DNA from: Hysterangium stoloniferum
Taxonomy: Eukaryota; Basidiomycota; Agaricomycetes; Hysterangiales; Hysterangiaceae
Assembly (NCBI GenBank): GCA_015178975.1
Contig: WHVD01000021.1
Span: 62,001-126,000 of the forward strand
Length of the DNA: 64,000 nt
Direction: 5' to 3'
Under the pieces are notes generated by a model. The model saw only the letters and a list, made by a program, of their open reading frames with translations. It made no database searches and was not told where the DNA came from. The translations under genes and the position numbers were made by a program. Of this stretch, positions 1-10,591 are shown piece by piece (position 1 is the first letter of the stretch; every line of letters begins with the position of its first letter).

Positions 1-672
1 GTTCTAATGCAACTTTCCTTTCTAATGCGACTTTCCATTCTAATGCGACTTTCCATTCTAACATGACTTTCCATTCTAAATGACTTTCCGTTCTAATGCA
101 ACTTTCCTTTCTAATGCAACTTTCCATTCTAATGTGACTTTCCATTCCAAAGTGACTTTCCATTCTAAAGTGACTTTCCATTCTAAAGTGACTTTCCATT
201 CTAAATGACTTTCCGTTCTAAAGTGACTTTCCATTCTAAATGACTTTCCGTTCTAATGTGACTTTCTGTTCTAATGCAACTTTCCTTTCTAATGCGACTT
301 TCCATTCTAATGCGACTTTCCGTTCTAAAGTGACTTTCCGTTCTAAAGTGACTTTCCGTTCTAAAGTGACTTTCCGTTCTAAAGTGACTTTCCGTTCTAA
401 AGTGACTTTCCGTTCTAAAGTGACTTTCCGTTCTAAAGTGACTTTCCGTTCTAAAGTGACTTTCCGTTCTAAAGTGACTTTCCGTTCTAAAGTGACTTTC
501 CGTTCTAAAGTGACTTTCCGTTCTAAAGTGACTTTCCGTTCTAAAGTGACTTTCCGTTCTAAAGTGACTTTCCGTTCTAAAGTGACTTTCCGTTCTAAAG
601 TGACTTTCCGTTCTAAAGTGACTTTCCGTTCTAAAGTGACTTTCCGTTCTAAAGTGACTTTCCGTTCTAACA
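1..672. repeat. 18-bp minisatellite, degenerate then perfect
   Basis: The unit TTCTAAAGTGACTTTCCG is repeated almost without change from about 315 to 667 (about 19 copies). From 1 to 315 the copies are degenerate (AATGCGACTTTCC variants and single-base losses). Because 18 is a multiple of 3 the array is open in frame, but the translation is only a six-residue repeat, so it is not a gene. The array abuts hairpin cassette copy 1, as the 17-bp array at 2745-3512 abuts copy 2, so it is probably the 3' subterminal part of a rolling-circle element whose 5' side lies before the window. Confidence 0.93.
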
Positions 673-695
673 GCTTCCCTTTTAGAACAATGGGC

Positions 696-831
696 CTCAG
701 AAATACTTAAGAGTCATGGATGCCGGGGGGTTTGGGGGGCGAAGCCCCCCAACAAGCCGGAGCCCGCAGCGAAGTTGTGGGGCAGGTCACGAAGTGACCG
801 CCCCGCAGCGTAGCAAGGGTTCCCAGGCTTG
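696..831 (+). repeat. Helitron-end hairpin cassette, copy 1
   Basis: The cassette begins with CTCAGAAATACTTAAGAGT and then has two strong hairpins: GGGGGGCGAAGCCCCCC, and GGTCACGAAGTGACC extended outward by GGGGC/GCCCC pairing. It ends GGGTTCCCAGGCTTG. Copies 3 and 4 lie just after the two RepHel genes on the same strand, which identifies it as the 3'-terminal region of the rolling-circle elements. The final CTTG before a T resembles but does not match the canonical CTRR Helitron end, so the exact boundary at 831 is inferred. Confidence 0.75.
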
Positions 832-864
832 TATAAAGTAAAGTTGTACGGTGGGTGGTGGGCG

Positions 865-1000
865 TTTTTAGGCGCCGAAGGCGCCCCAATCCGTGAGGGC
901 GCGGAGCGCCCGAATTTTTCCTCAATTTGTGAGGGCGCGGAGCGCCCGAACGCTACCCCGATTAGGCCGCCCAGAAATGAGGGCGCGTTAGCGCGTGCAT
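865..1000. repeat. Cluster of GC-rich triloop hairpins
   Basis: Short perfect palindromes with three-base loops sit close together: GGCGCCGAAGGCGCC (871-885), GGGCGCGGAGCGCCC (near 898-912 and 933-947), and a GCGC-TTA-GCGC version near 980-995. Equivalent hairpins occur at 3707-3721 and 3757-3772 in Helitron 1 and at 9312-9326 in Helitron 2, always just inside the 5' end. Their role is unknown. Confidence 0.8.
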
Positions 1001-1009
1001 TTCTGCACT

Positions 1010-1440
1010 CGCGGGAGTATTTAATGGCGCCGCGGGAGCTTTTCTGACAACGCGGGAGCATTTGTGGCGCCGCGGGAGTATTTTGTGACGCGAACGGAAG
1101 TATCTTTAACGCGCGGAGGTATTTTGTGACGCGCGGAAGTATTTGTCCCACGCGCGGGAGTATTTTGTCACGTGCGCGGAAGTATTATGTCACATGCGCG
1201 GAGGTATTTTCCGATGCCGTGGGACCATTTTTGAAACGCGCGGGAGTATTTGTCACATGCGCGGAACCATTTCATACGCCCTAATAAAAACATTTCCCAC
1301 GCACCTCCAATAGAATTCCCCGCGCCCTTCATGTCAGCATTTCCCGCGCCGTTCACGTAAGCATTTTCGTACGAATTTCCCACGCCCTTCACCGGACTAT
1401 TTCCCGCGCCCCTCAGGGACACATTTCCCACGACGTTTCC
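1010..1440. repeat. Degenerate CGCGGGAGTATTT array
   Basis: About 15 loosely spaced copies of a motif near CGCGGGAGTATTTTGTCAC occur, drifting toward CCCACGCNCCTT after 1270. Spacing is 20-30 bases. The same motif recurs at 3815-3905 in the matching 5' part of Helitron 1. Reading frames across it are not conserved and I do not take them as genes. Confidence 0.75.
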
Positions 1441-1497
1441 GGATGAAGTCCCCGCGCCGTTTTGGGGGAGTATTTCTCGCGCCCCTCACGGAAGCAT

Positions 1498-1730
1498 TCG
1501 ATAAAATACAATAAATGAAAATAGAATGTTTAAAAATAAAATAACATAGAATAAATCGAAATAAAATACAGTAAATGAAAATAAAATGCTTCAAAATTAA
1601 ATAAAATCGGAAAAATCAAAATCAAATATAATAAATCAAAATAAAATATTTAAAAATAGAATAAAATAAATCAAAATAAAATGCAATAAATTAAAATACA
1701 ATAAATATGTCAAAATACAATACAATATAT
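1498..1730. repeat. AT-rich simple-sequence tract
   Basis: Low-complexity sequence built on AATAAAATA, with no coding signal. From 1731 to 2230 the sequence drifts into TTTTGTAAC/CTTTTGTGAC steps that lead into the next minisatellite. A stretch at 1738-1778 (CAATTCTCAATCAATG core) reappears inverted at 51510-51545. Confidence 0.8.
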
Positions 1731-2224
1731 AATGTTTCTTCAATGCTTATCAATTCTCAATCAATGTTCCATGAATGCTTAATGAGTGTTCTCCTCTTCT
1801 CAATCAATGCTATATCATATCAATGCTGTGTCAATTGCACATCAATTCCAGTTGAATCAACTCAATTTCTATTCAGAACTGTACCGTTACTCCATCTGAA
1901 ACCATTACTCCTTTTGAAACCATTACTCCTTTTGAAACTGTTGCTCCTTTTGTACCCATTGTTCCATTTGTGATATTTCTTTCTGTCTTTTGTAATATCT
2001 TTTGTAATGGTTTCTGTTCTTTAAACAGTTTCCATTCTTACACTTTTGTGACTGTTGTTTTCTTTTGTAACCGTTGTTTTCTTTTGTGACTGTTTGTTTT
2101 CTTTTGTGACCTTTGTTTTCTTTTGTGATCATTGTTTTCTTTTGTCATGGTTGTATTCCTTTGTAACTGTTGTTTTCTTTTGTAACCTTTGTTTCGTTCC
2201 TTTGTAACCAGTATGTTCTTTGTA

Positions 2225-2560
2225 ACCTTTGTTCCGTTCCTTTGTAACTGGGATGTACTTTGTAACGGGTGTTTCCTTTGTAACGGGTGTTTCCATTGTA
2301 ACGGGTGTTTCCGTTGTAATGGGTGTTTCCTTTGTAATGGGTGTTTCCATTGGAACGGGTGTTTCCATTGTAACAGATGTTTCCGTTAGACTTTACATTC
2401 TATGAGACTTTACGTTGTAATAACGGGTGTTCCGTTGTAATAACGGGTGTTTCCATTGTAACGGGTGTTTCCATTGTAACAGGTGTTTGCGTTGTAATGG
2501 GTGTTTGCATTGTAACGGGTGTTTGCATTGTAATAACAGGTGTTTCTGTTGTAATAATGG
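2225..2560. repeat. 18-bp GTAACGGGTGTTTCC minisatellite
   Basis: Copies of a unit near TTTCCTTTGTAACGGGTG run with point changes and occasional TAA insertions (GTAATAACGGG). The same family forms the near-perfect array at 51059-51480. Non-coding. Confidence 0.9.
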
Positions 2561-2569
2561 GTGCCATTC

Positions 2570-2718
2570 TAAGCTAACTTTCCTTTCTAAGGTGACTTTC
2601 CATTTTAATGTGACTTTCCATTCTAAAGTGACTTTCCATTCTAAAGTGACTTTCCATTCTAAAGTGACTTTCCATTCTAAAGTGACTTTTCATTCTAAAG
2701 TGACTTCCATCCTTTAAA
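2570..2718. repeat. 18-bp TTCTAAAGTGACTTTCCA minisatellite
   Basis: Seven or eight copies of the unit seen at 315-667, with A in place of G in the last position. Its presence in two neighbouring units suggests a shared ancestral 3' region. Confidence 0.88.
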
Positions 2719-2744
2719 GACTTTCTGAACACTTTCCATTCTTA

Positions 2745-3512
2745 TGTTCCACGAGACTTTACGTTCTACGAGACTTTACGTTCTACGAGACTTTACGTTC
2801 TACGAGACTTTACGTTCTACGAGACTTTACGTTCTACGAGACTTTACGTTCTACGAGACTTTACGTTCTACGAGACTTTACGTTCTACGAGACTTTACGT
2901 TCTACGAGACTTTACGTTCTACGAGACTTTACGTTCTACGAGACTTTACGTTCTACGAGACTTTACGTTCTACGAGACTTTACGTTCTACGAGACTTTAC
3001 GTTCTACGAGACTTTACGTTCTACGAGACTTTACGTTCTACGAGACTTTACGTTCTACGAGACTTTACGTTCTACGAGACTTTACGTTCTACGAGACTTT
3101 ACGTTCTACGAGACTTTACGTTCTACGAGACTTTACGTTCTACGAGACTTTACGTTCTACGAGACTTTACGTTCTACGAGACTTTACGTTCTACGAGACT
3201 TTACGTTCTACGAGACTTTACGTTCTACGAGACTTTACGTTCTACGAGACTTTACGTTCTACGAGACTTTACGTTCTACGAGACTTTACGTTCTACGAGA
3301 CTTTACGTTCTACGAGACTTTACGTTCTACGAGACTTTACGTTCTACGAGACTTTACGTTCTACGAGACTTTACGTTCTACGAGACTTTACGTTCTACGA
3401 GACTTTACGTTCTACGAGACTTTACGTTCTACGAGACTTTACGTTCTACGAGACTTTACGTTCTACGAGACTTTACGTTCTACGAGACTTTACGTTCTAC
3501 GAGACTTTACAT
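2745..3512. repeat. 17-bp TTCTACGAGACTTTACG minisatellite, ~45 copies
   Basis: About 45 essentially identical head-to-tail copies. The unit can be aligned with the 18-bp unit next door (TTCTA-GACTTT core) with one base lost and three changed. The near absence of variants points to recent expansion or homogenisation. The long open frame across it is an artefact: 17 bases cycle through all three frames without a stop. Confidence 0.95.
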
Positions 3513-3539
3513 TTGAAAGCAATTTCCTTGACAATGAGT

Positions 3540-3675
3540 CTCAGAAATACTTAAGAGTTGTCGACACGGGGGGGTTTGGGGGGCTTTGCCCCCCAACAAG
3601 CCGGAGCCCGCAGCGAAGTTGTGGGGCAGGTCACGAAGTGACCGCCCCGCAGCGTAGCAAGGGTTCCCAGGCTTG
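3540..3675 (+). repeat. Helitron-end hairpin cassette, copy 2
   Basis: Same plan as copy 1, with CTCAGAAATACTTAAGAGT at its start and ...CAGGCTTG at its end. The first hairpin loop is TTT instead of GAA (GGGGGGCTTTGCCCCCC) while the stem is unchanged. It is followed directly by TCAAATAAAGTAAAG, which begins Helitron 1 with the TC expected of a Helitron 5' end. Confidence 0.75.
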
Positions 3676-4065
3676 TCAAATAAAGTAAAGTTGCTTGGTG
3701 GGTGGTGGGCGCGGAGCGCCCGAACGCTCAGGGGTGGGAGTGTGTGACTCAGCTGAGGGCGCGTTAGCGCCCGAATGTTAGTCAGCACAGGAGCAAATTC
3801 GGACGCTTTTTGGTGTTCGCGGGAGCATTTTAGTGCCGCGGGAGCATTTCCCGTGACATTTGTGACATACCCTGAACTATTTTGCGATGCGTGGGAACAT
3901 TTTCGGCCATAGCCGCGGGAAGCCCGGAAGCCCGCTGTAAAGCCTTGAGGCTGCCACACTTTCTCCCTTCCCCTCTCCCTCCCCCAGCTTTGTCCTCTTT
4001 AAATTGTGAGGGGATCCTCTCTGGAATATTTCTCAGGGTACCTGTGCCCATACCAAGGTGTGTTG

Positions 4066-4880
4066 AGGGCTCTATTTAATTGTATTAAATTTCGCTTTTT
4101 TAATAGTTAAATATATTATCCTGCAGTTAGAGTCTGGCTATCCACTGGCCCTGGACCCCCCATATTGATCATTTATCATCTCTGAAGCCTTCTTCAACTC
4201 CTCACACAATATAAAAGGTGTGGTGAGCTCCTACCTATTATTAATTAATTTTCACTTTGTTTAATGATTAAATAATTTATTTGCAGTCAGATTACCCTTT
4301 CCTGGATGTTCTTCTCATTGGAATACACAGTCTGAAGGCTACCCTATAATACCAGGTATGTCTTGCACTTTCTCATGCTGTTGTAATATATTTATGAATT
4401 ATCTTTCCCATTTTTGGGTTATTTTAGACCTATTTGTCTGAATTTCCTTTCCCTGGGACTCTCCACTGCTTTTTGAGTTTTCTCTGTGAGGATAAGTCGA
4501 GTATTGAAGGTGATTCCTGTCCCTGTAATTAATCTTACCTTTTTTTGCTCAAATATTGTTCTTACAGTGAGATTGACCCTCTATTCTGGGCTGTTTTACC
4601 TTGATTGCTGTTTCTATTGTTACTGGAAGATATAACATATCTCCAGGTTTGTATTGGTACCTTCCCTCATGCTATTAAAAAATATTTATACATTATTTCT
4701 CGCATTTTTAGGCTATTTTTGACCTATTTAGCTCATTTCTTTTCCCTGCCACTCTCTACTGTGTTTGTGACCACTCCCTATAAGTATAGGTGGAGTATTG
4801 AAAGTGAGTCCTTTCCCTGTAATTTTCTTTGGCTTATTTTAGCCTAATTCACTACAACTTTCTGCCCCTCCTCTCTTCCC
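4066..4880 (+). promoter_or_regulatory. Helitron 1 leader with duplicated intron-like modules
   Basis: There are two pairs of diverged duplications. 4066-4140 and 4225-4300 share a block ending in a splice-acceptor-like sequence (CCTGCAG, TTTGCAG). About 4345-4560 and 4635-4850 share CCAGGTNTGTNTTG, TTTNNGGNTATTTT and CCTTTCCCTGTAAT at a spacing near 290 bases. A further acceptor-like CTCTCTTGCAG lies at 4883-4893 just before the RepHel start. This looks like a multi-intron 5' UTR grown by internal duplication. No promoter could be placed. Confidence 0.5.
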
Positions 4881-4934
4881 CCTCTCTTGCAGGGTTTCTC
4901 TCTCTGCTGCTACTGCTGTGATTGCTATATTAGT

Positions 4935-7900
4935 ATGGATCGAACTCCTGAGCGTAATCGGGAGGAGGAGCGAAGGCAGCATAGGATGCAATTGCAAATG
5001 ACATCTCCATCTGATCGTCATCGGCGTTTAGCTGTGAATTCTAATATACCACCTCCTCTTCAACCATTCCGAGATCTCCATCTTCCTGTTGGTAGAGGTC
5101 AATCTGATAATCCATTTTTGGTTGCTCAGCCAGGTGGCTCTACTGCAAGTGGCTCTGCTGCAAGTGGCTCTGCTGCAAGTGGCTCTGTTGCAAGTGGCTC
5201 TGCTGCAAGTGGCTCTACTATAGTTGGCTCTGATGCAGTGGCTCTTTTGCATAGGCAGTATGAAAATTTGCCACCATTACAACCTCTTAGGCAGGGTCGT
5301 GGACGGAGAAATCCAGCTGCTCAATTGCAGCAACCAATTTTGCAGTTAGCACCACATATCCAGCAGGGTAATCAACCAGCAAATGCACCTGTTCAACCAC
5401 AGGCACCAGGTCATGTACGAGGCAATGTAGCTGCTCAGCCTCAGCAACCACTTTATATACAACAGGGTGCACCTGCAGATGAAGCTCTCCAGCCTGCAGT
5501 TGGCTCTGCTGGAGTAGCTGCTCTGTATGCTCAGTATGCTGCTTTACCACCATTAGACCAACCTGCTCAATTGCAGCCACAAATTTTACAGTCAGCACCA
5601 CATCCACAGCATGGTCATCAACCGGGAAATGTACCTCCACCAGTACAGCAAAGTCATCCATCTGCACTACTGCAACATAGTCATGCTTTGATTAATGCAG
5701 TTCCACAACTCCAGCCACAGGTACCCATTTTGCGATTAGCACCAACACAGCATCATCATCCACCTGGAAATCCAGCTCCACAACAACAACAACCACCTAT
5801 TTTGCAGTGGGCACCACCACAGCTTCACCATCCACCTGGAAATCCAGCCCCACAACTGCACTATGGTCATTTACCTATTAATGCCATTCCACAACTCCAG
5901 GCACAGGTACCCATTTTGCAATTAGCACCACCACAGCATCATCATCCACCTGGAAATTCAGCTCAACAACAACAACAAGCACCTATTTTGCAGTGGGCAC
6001 CACCACAGCTTCACCATCTACCTGGAAATCCAGCTCCACAACAGCAACAACAGCTACAGTTAGCACCACCTCCTGCCATTCCCCCACCTCCTGCCATTCC
6101 CCCACCTCCTGCCATTCCCCCACCTCCTGCTATGCACCCACCTCCTGCCATACACCCACTCCCACCTGCAGCCATGCCTCCACCTCTACTTCCTGTTGCA
6201 CAATTACCCATTGGAAGGCAGCCAGTTGTTGAGGCCAGGTTCCCAAGATATGACTTGGGTCCTATGAACATACAGTGTCCAGACTGTGGAGCCTTTCACT
6301 GGATGGATGAGCATCTGGCAAATAGCTCTAAGACACATCCAAAATTTGGCAAGTGTTGCAAGGGAGGAAAGGTGGCTCTCCCAATACTTGAGCCAGTCCT
6401 TCACACTTTAAGGTCTCTCCTTGAGGATAATACAGACAATGGCAAGGAATTTCGGAAGAATATTCGGGCATATAATAATGCATTTGCATTTACATCACTG
6501 GGTGTCAATTTGGATGAGTCTGTCTTGCAGGGTGGTGGTGGCCCATATGTCTTCAAAATCCATGGTGAACTGTATCACCAGCATGGTTCCTTGATTCCTT
6601 ACACAGAAGGTGGATCACGTAGTTATGCTCAGCTTTACATCCATGATCCTGCATTGGCACAGGAGGATGGACTGATGCAGGCATTGCAGCAGAGGCAGAA
6701 TCATAGGGCAAATCGAAGCCTAAACAACCAAACCTTTTCTGACTTGCAGGATATGATGGAGCAATATAATCCATTTATAGAACTCTATCGCCAGGCACAT
6801 GAGCGATTAAGAACACAGGCAGAGACTCCAAGGTTACATGTCAGGCTGAGCTACAAAGCTTTTAATGATCCCAGACGGTACAATCTTCCAACTGGTGATG
6901 AACTTGCAGTCATTCTCCCTGGAGATGGTGATGCAGGTCATGGTGACCCAAGGGATATTATTGTTCAGAGGAGAGGGGGCCAGTTCCATCATGTCCATGA
7001 TGCACAAGCCATTTATACACCCCTTCATTATGTCATGCTCTTTCCCAGGGGTGAGTGTGGTTGGTCATGGGATATTCCCTATGCAAATCAAAATTGGCAG
7101 CCCCAACCTGGACAGCAGGATGAAGGTGAAGATGAAGAAAAAAGTCGGAAAGTGACCCAATGTGAATATTATGCCTATCGCCTATTTCCCAGAGCATATG
7201 AAGCCATGACCCTTTTTTATGCACAAAAGCTATTCCAGCAGTATATTGTCAATGCTTGGGCAGTAACAGAGCAGCGCAGATTGAGATTTCTCAGGGATAA
7301 TCAACCAAGGTTACGTGCAGAACTCTACAACCAAGTGGTTGATGCATTTACAAATCAGGATGTCAGCACAGATGCCAATAGTATTGGTCAGAGGGTCATA
7401 CTCCCTTCTACATTTACTGGCAGTTCAAGGGATATGAGACAAAGTTTACAAAATTCATTTGCAATTGCACGCAAGTATGGCAATGCCAGCTGCTTTATCA
7501 CCATGACTGCTAATCCCAAGTGGAAGGAGGTTACTGATGAATTGCTTCCTGGACAGACTGCTGCTGATCGTCCTGATTTGGTCTCCCGTGTCTTTGCTGC
7601 CAAGAAGGCTAAGCTGCTCAAGATGATCACAGAGGACCAGATCTTTGGTAGAACTGTAGCCCATATCCATGTCATTGAATTCCAAAAGCGGGGTCTTCCA
7701 CACATGCACTGCCTCATATGGTTTGATGACCAGAATAAGCCAAGGACATCAGAAGATGTTGACTCATTTGTTTCTGCCTGTTTTCCAGATCCTGAAACAC
7801 ATCCCAGACTATTTAATTTAGTAGGTCAACTCATGACCCATGGCCCCTGTGGAGCTGAACATCCAAATGCTGCCTGTATGGTTGATAAGAAGTGCAGTAA

Positions 7901-9022
7901 ATACTATCCAAAGGATTGGTGTGAAGCCACCATTGTATGAAGAAGGTCCGACTGATTATCTGGGATGAAGTTCCCATGCAGTCACGTTTCACATGTGAGG
8001 CAGTTGACAGAACCCTGAGGGATTTATTAGACAAGGAGGATCTTCCCTTTGGAGGGATTCCTGTGGCCTGGGGAGGTGACTTCCAGCAGACTTTGCCTGT
8101 TGTACCTAAGGGTTCAAAAGAACAGATCATTGGACAATGTATCCAGAAATCAGAACTCTGGAAGCATATCAAGGTACTCTTCTTGAAAAAGAATATGCGG
8201 GTGGACCAGGATGATCCAGACAGTCAACAGTTTGCTCAGTGGCTATTAGATATAGGCCATGGAAAGGATTTACCTTTGGATCATACAATGGATATCCCTC
8301 CTCATATGATCTGTGGTCCAGAAATGTCAGATCTAATTGCTGAGATATATCCAGACATCCATGTGGATAGAGACCAAAGAGATTGGCAAGATGAAGACTT
8401 CTTAGACCGGGCAATTCTGTGTCCAAGGAATTCAGAGGTTGATGAGATTAATTCAGAACTTCTGAATAAATTCCCTGGGGAGAGTCGGGTATACCACAGT
8501 GCCGATACTGCAGAGGGAGACAGTGAGACAGAGATGTATCCTGTAGAGTATTTGAACAGCCTGAATTTTGGTGGAATCTCACTGAGTCGACTTGAGGTGA
8601 AGCCAGGAGTGCCATTGATGCTATTACGGAACATAGATCCACAGAGGGGGCTTTTCAATGGGACACGATTGCGATTGGTGAAAATGGAAAATCATTTGCT
8701 TCAAGTGCGGATCCTAACTGGACCATGTACTGGGAAACTGGCATTTCTTTCACGGATCAAAATAATTACAAATGATGATCAACTGCCATTTAAACTGCAT
8801 CGTATTCAGTTTCCAGTGCGGTTAGCATTTGCAATGACGATCAACAAGTCACAGGGACAGTCTTTGAAAGTGGTGGGAATAGATTTGAGAATGGCAGTGT
8901 TTGGACATGGGCAATTGTATGTGGGACTTTCAAGGGGAAGAAGTTGGAATAGGATAAAAATATTATTAAAGGAGACAAAGAGAACAGCAAATATAGTGTA
9001 CAAAGATGTATTATTAGATTGA
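4935..9022 (+). pseudogene. RepHel rolling-circle replicase/helicase, internally deleted
   Basis: The ATG at 4935 aligns with the start of the Helitron 2 protein. The N-terminal ~430 residues are Pro/Gln/His-rich with GSAAS and PPPAIP tandem repeats, followed by a CxxC...CC zinc-finger-like segment and a Rep domain keeping the HUH motif (PHMHC, near 7700). At 7936 the sequence jumps to the part equivalent to 14648 of Helitron 2. The missing ~1438 bp removed the catalytic tyrosine segment and the Walker A motif, and because 1438 is not a multiple of 3 the downstream helicase part (7937-9022, with IIWDEVPM Walker B and the C-terminal TINKSQGQS and GLSRG motifs) is out of frame. The product cannot be an active transposase. 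Confidence 0.9.
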
Positions 9023-9122
9023 AGTTTTAATGTATTTTGATTGATTGTTTCTAACTTTTCTAACTTCTAACAGTGATTGTGATATGTAAATACTTAGAAA
9101 TGCTCAGAAATACTTAGAAGTG

Positions 9123-9258
9123 CTGAGAAATACTTAAGAGTCATGGACGCGGGGGGGTTTGGGGGGCGAAGCCCCCCAACAAGCCGGAGCCCGCAGCGAA
9201 GTTGTGGGGCAGGTCACGAAGTGACCGCCCCGCAGCGTAGCAAGGGTTCCCAGGCTTG
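9123..9258 (+). repeat. Helitron-end hairpin cassette, copy 3
   Basis: Lies about 100 bases after the RepHel 1 stop. It is preceded by two extra AAATACTTAGAA-type repeats at 9088-9120. Hairpins are GGGGGGCGAAGCCCCCC and GGTCACGAAGTGACC. It ends CAGGCTTG and is followed by TCAAATAAGTG, the start of Helitron 2. Confidence 0.78.
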
Positions 9259-9387
9259 TCAAATAAGTGAAAGGAGCATGGTGGGTCCGTGGGCGCTTTT
9301 AGGCGCTGTGAGGGCGCAGAGCGCCCGAACTCCCTCCATAAAAGGCAGGTAAAAGGTACCATCAGCTTAGTCACCTCCTTAGTCAGC

Positions 9388-10156
9388 GCACCCATCCCAC
9401 GGCGCACCCATCCGTCCGCTCTGCCGCGCACCCATCCACCCGCTCCCATCCGCCGCGCACCCATCCAAGGCGCACCCATCTGCCACGCAGCCATCCACCC
9501 GCTCCCATCTGCCGCGCACCCATCCAAGGCGCACCCATCCACCTGCTCCCATCCGCCGCGCACCCATCCAAGGCGCACCCATCCACAGCGCACCCAGCGC
9601 ACCCATCCCACGGCGCACCCATCCGTCCGCTCCCATCCGCCACGCACCCATCCAAGGCACACCCATCCGCCACGCACCCATCCACCCGCTCCCATCTGCC
9701 ACGCACCCATCCAAGGCGCACCCATCCACCTGCTCCCATCCGCTGCGCGCCCATCCAAGGCGCACCCATCCACGGCGCACCCAGCGCACCCATCCCACGG
9801 CGCACCCATCCGTCCGCTCCCATCCAAGGCGCACCCATCCGCCGCGCACCCATCCGCCGCGCACCCATCCGCCGCGCACCCATCCGCCGCGCACCCATCC
9901 GCCGCGCACCCATCCGCCGCGCACCCATCCGCCGCGCACCCATCCGCCACGCACCCATCGCGCACCCATCCGCCATGCACCCATCTGCCGCGCACCCATC
10001 CGCCGCGCACCCATCTGCCGCGCACCCATCCGCCGCGCACCCATCTGCCGCGCACCCATCCGCCGCGCACCCATCCGCCGCACACCCATCCGCCGCGCAC
10101 CCATCCGCCGCGCACCCATCCGCCGCGCACCCATCCAAGGCGCACCCATCCATTCA
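9388..10156. repeat. 15-bp CGCACCCATCCGCCG minisatellite with higher-order repeats
   Basis: About 50 copies of a 15-bp unit. In the first half, unit variants (CCAAGG, CACCCGCTC, CCGTCCGCTC) form a higher-order repeat of roughly 200 bases (about 9420-9640 and 9640-9830). The second half is almost pure unit. All frames are open on several strands because the unit lacks stops, so the 250-330-codon frames here are not evidence of genes. Confidence 0.93.
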
Positions 10157-10159
10157 CAG

Positions 10160-10545
10160 CCCACCCTCTCTTTCCTCCAGGTGATGTGTGTACTCTTTCC
10201 TTCTCCCTCCGTCCTGTGCTAATCCACCTCCTCTCTCTTTCCTCCAGCGAGTGTGTGTACCATTTCCTCTGATCATCCTCCTCTCTTTCCTCCAGGTGTG
10301 TGTACTGTTTCCTTTTCTCTCCATCCTCCTCTCATCGGGACCCTCTCTCTTTCCTCCAGCCGGTGCGTCTGCCAGCCGGTGCGTCTGCCAGCCGGTGCGT
10401 CTGCCAGCCGGTGTGCGTTCCATTTCCCTCTCTCTCTGTCCTCTTCTGATTGGCCCCCTCTCTTTCCTCCACCCGGTGTGCATTCCCTTTCCCCTCTCTC
10501 TTTGTCCTCCTCTGATTGTCCCCCTCTCTTTCCTCCAGCCAGTGT
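10160..10545 (+). promoter_or_regulatory. Ladder of splice-acceptor-like repeats before RepHel 2
   Basis: A pyrimidine tract ending in CTCTCTTTCCTCCAG occurs with the AG at 10180, 10247, 10295, 10359 and 10538, and a variant lacking AG near 10470. Several are followed at once by GTGTGTGTAC or GTGATGTGTG, which could act as donors. A GCCGGTGCGTCTGCCA triplication lies at 10358-10405. Each unit therefore looks like acceptor plus donor. The ladder ends 54 bases before the RepHel ATG. Confidence 0.55.
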
Positions 10546-10591
10546 GCATTCCCTTTCCCCTCTCTTTGCTTGAGTGTATTCTTCTACTATT

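Larger units (their letters stand above)
832..3675 (+). mobile_element. Non-autonomous Helitron-like unit
   Basis: The segment between cassette copies 1 and 2 has the layout of the autonomous units beside it: a start ending in AAAGTAAAGTTG then a GGTGGGTGGTGGGCG stretch (shared with 3680-3712), short GC hairpins, a CGCGGGAGNATTT region, and a terminal cassette. It has no Rep or helicase sequence; the interior is AT-rich DNA and minisatellite. I read it as a deletion derivative that can move only with enzymes supplied in trans. No A/T target pair could be confirmed because the units adjoin. Confidence 0.6.
3676..9258 (+). mobile_element. Helitron 1 (autonomous-type, defective)
   Basis: The unit runs from TC at 3676 to the CTTG that closes cassette copy 3. 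It contains a ~1.2-kb leader with 5' hairpins and intron-like duplications, a RepHel gene (4935-9022) with a large internal deletion, and the terminal cassette. Orientation and content match Helitron 2, about 80% identical by eye in the shared coding part. Ends are inferred from the tandem joints and from TC/CTTG-T; they were not checked against an empty site. Confidence 0.7.

Noticed and set aside
315..667. CRISPR-like array
   Set aside because: Repeats are directly adjacent with no unique spacers, and the DNA is eukaryotic.
240..710. 156-codon frame
   Set aside because: Translation of the 18-bp array only; six-residue repeat with no other sequence.
2744..3688. 314-codon open frame
   Set aside because: It is the 17-bp minisatellite read through; the repeat has no stop in any phase and the predicted protein is a pure 17-residue repeat.
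4605..4847. 80-codon frame in the Helitron 1 leader
   Set aside because: Lies in duplicated AT-rich, intron-like sequence; the equivalent frame is not open in the sister duplicate.
9141..10272. Several overlapping 250-340-codon frames on both strands
   Set aside because: All are readings of the 15-bp CGCACCCATCCGCCG array. Openness in several frames at once is expected from a stop-free repeat and not evidence of a gene.
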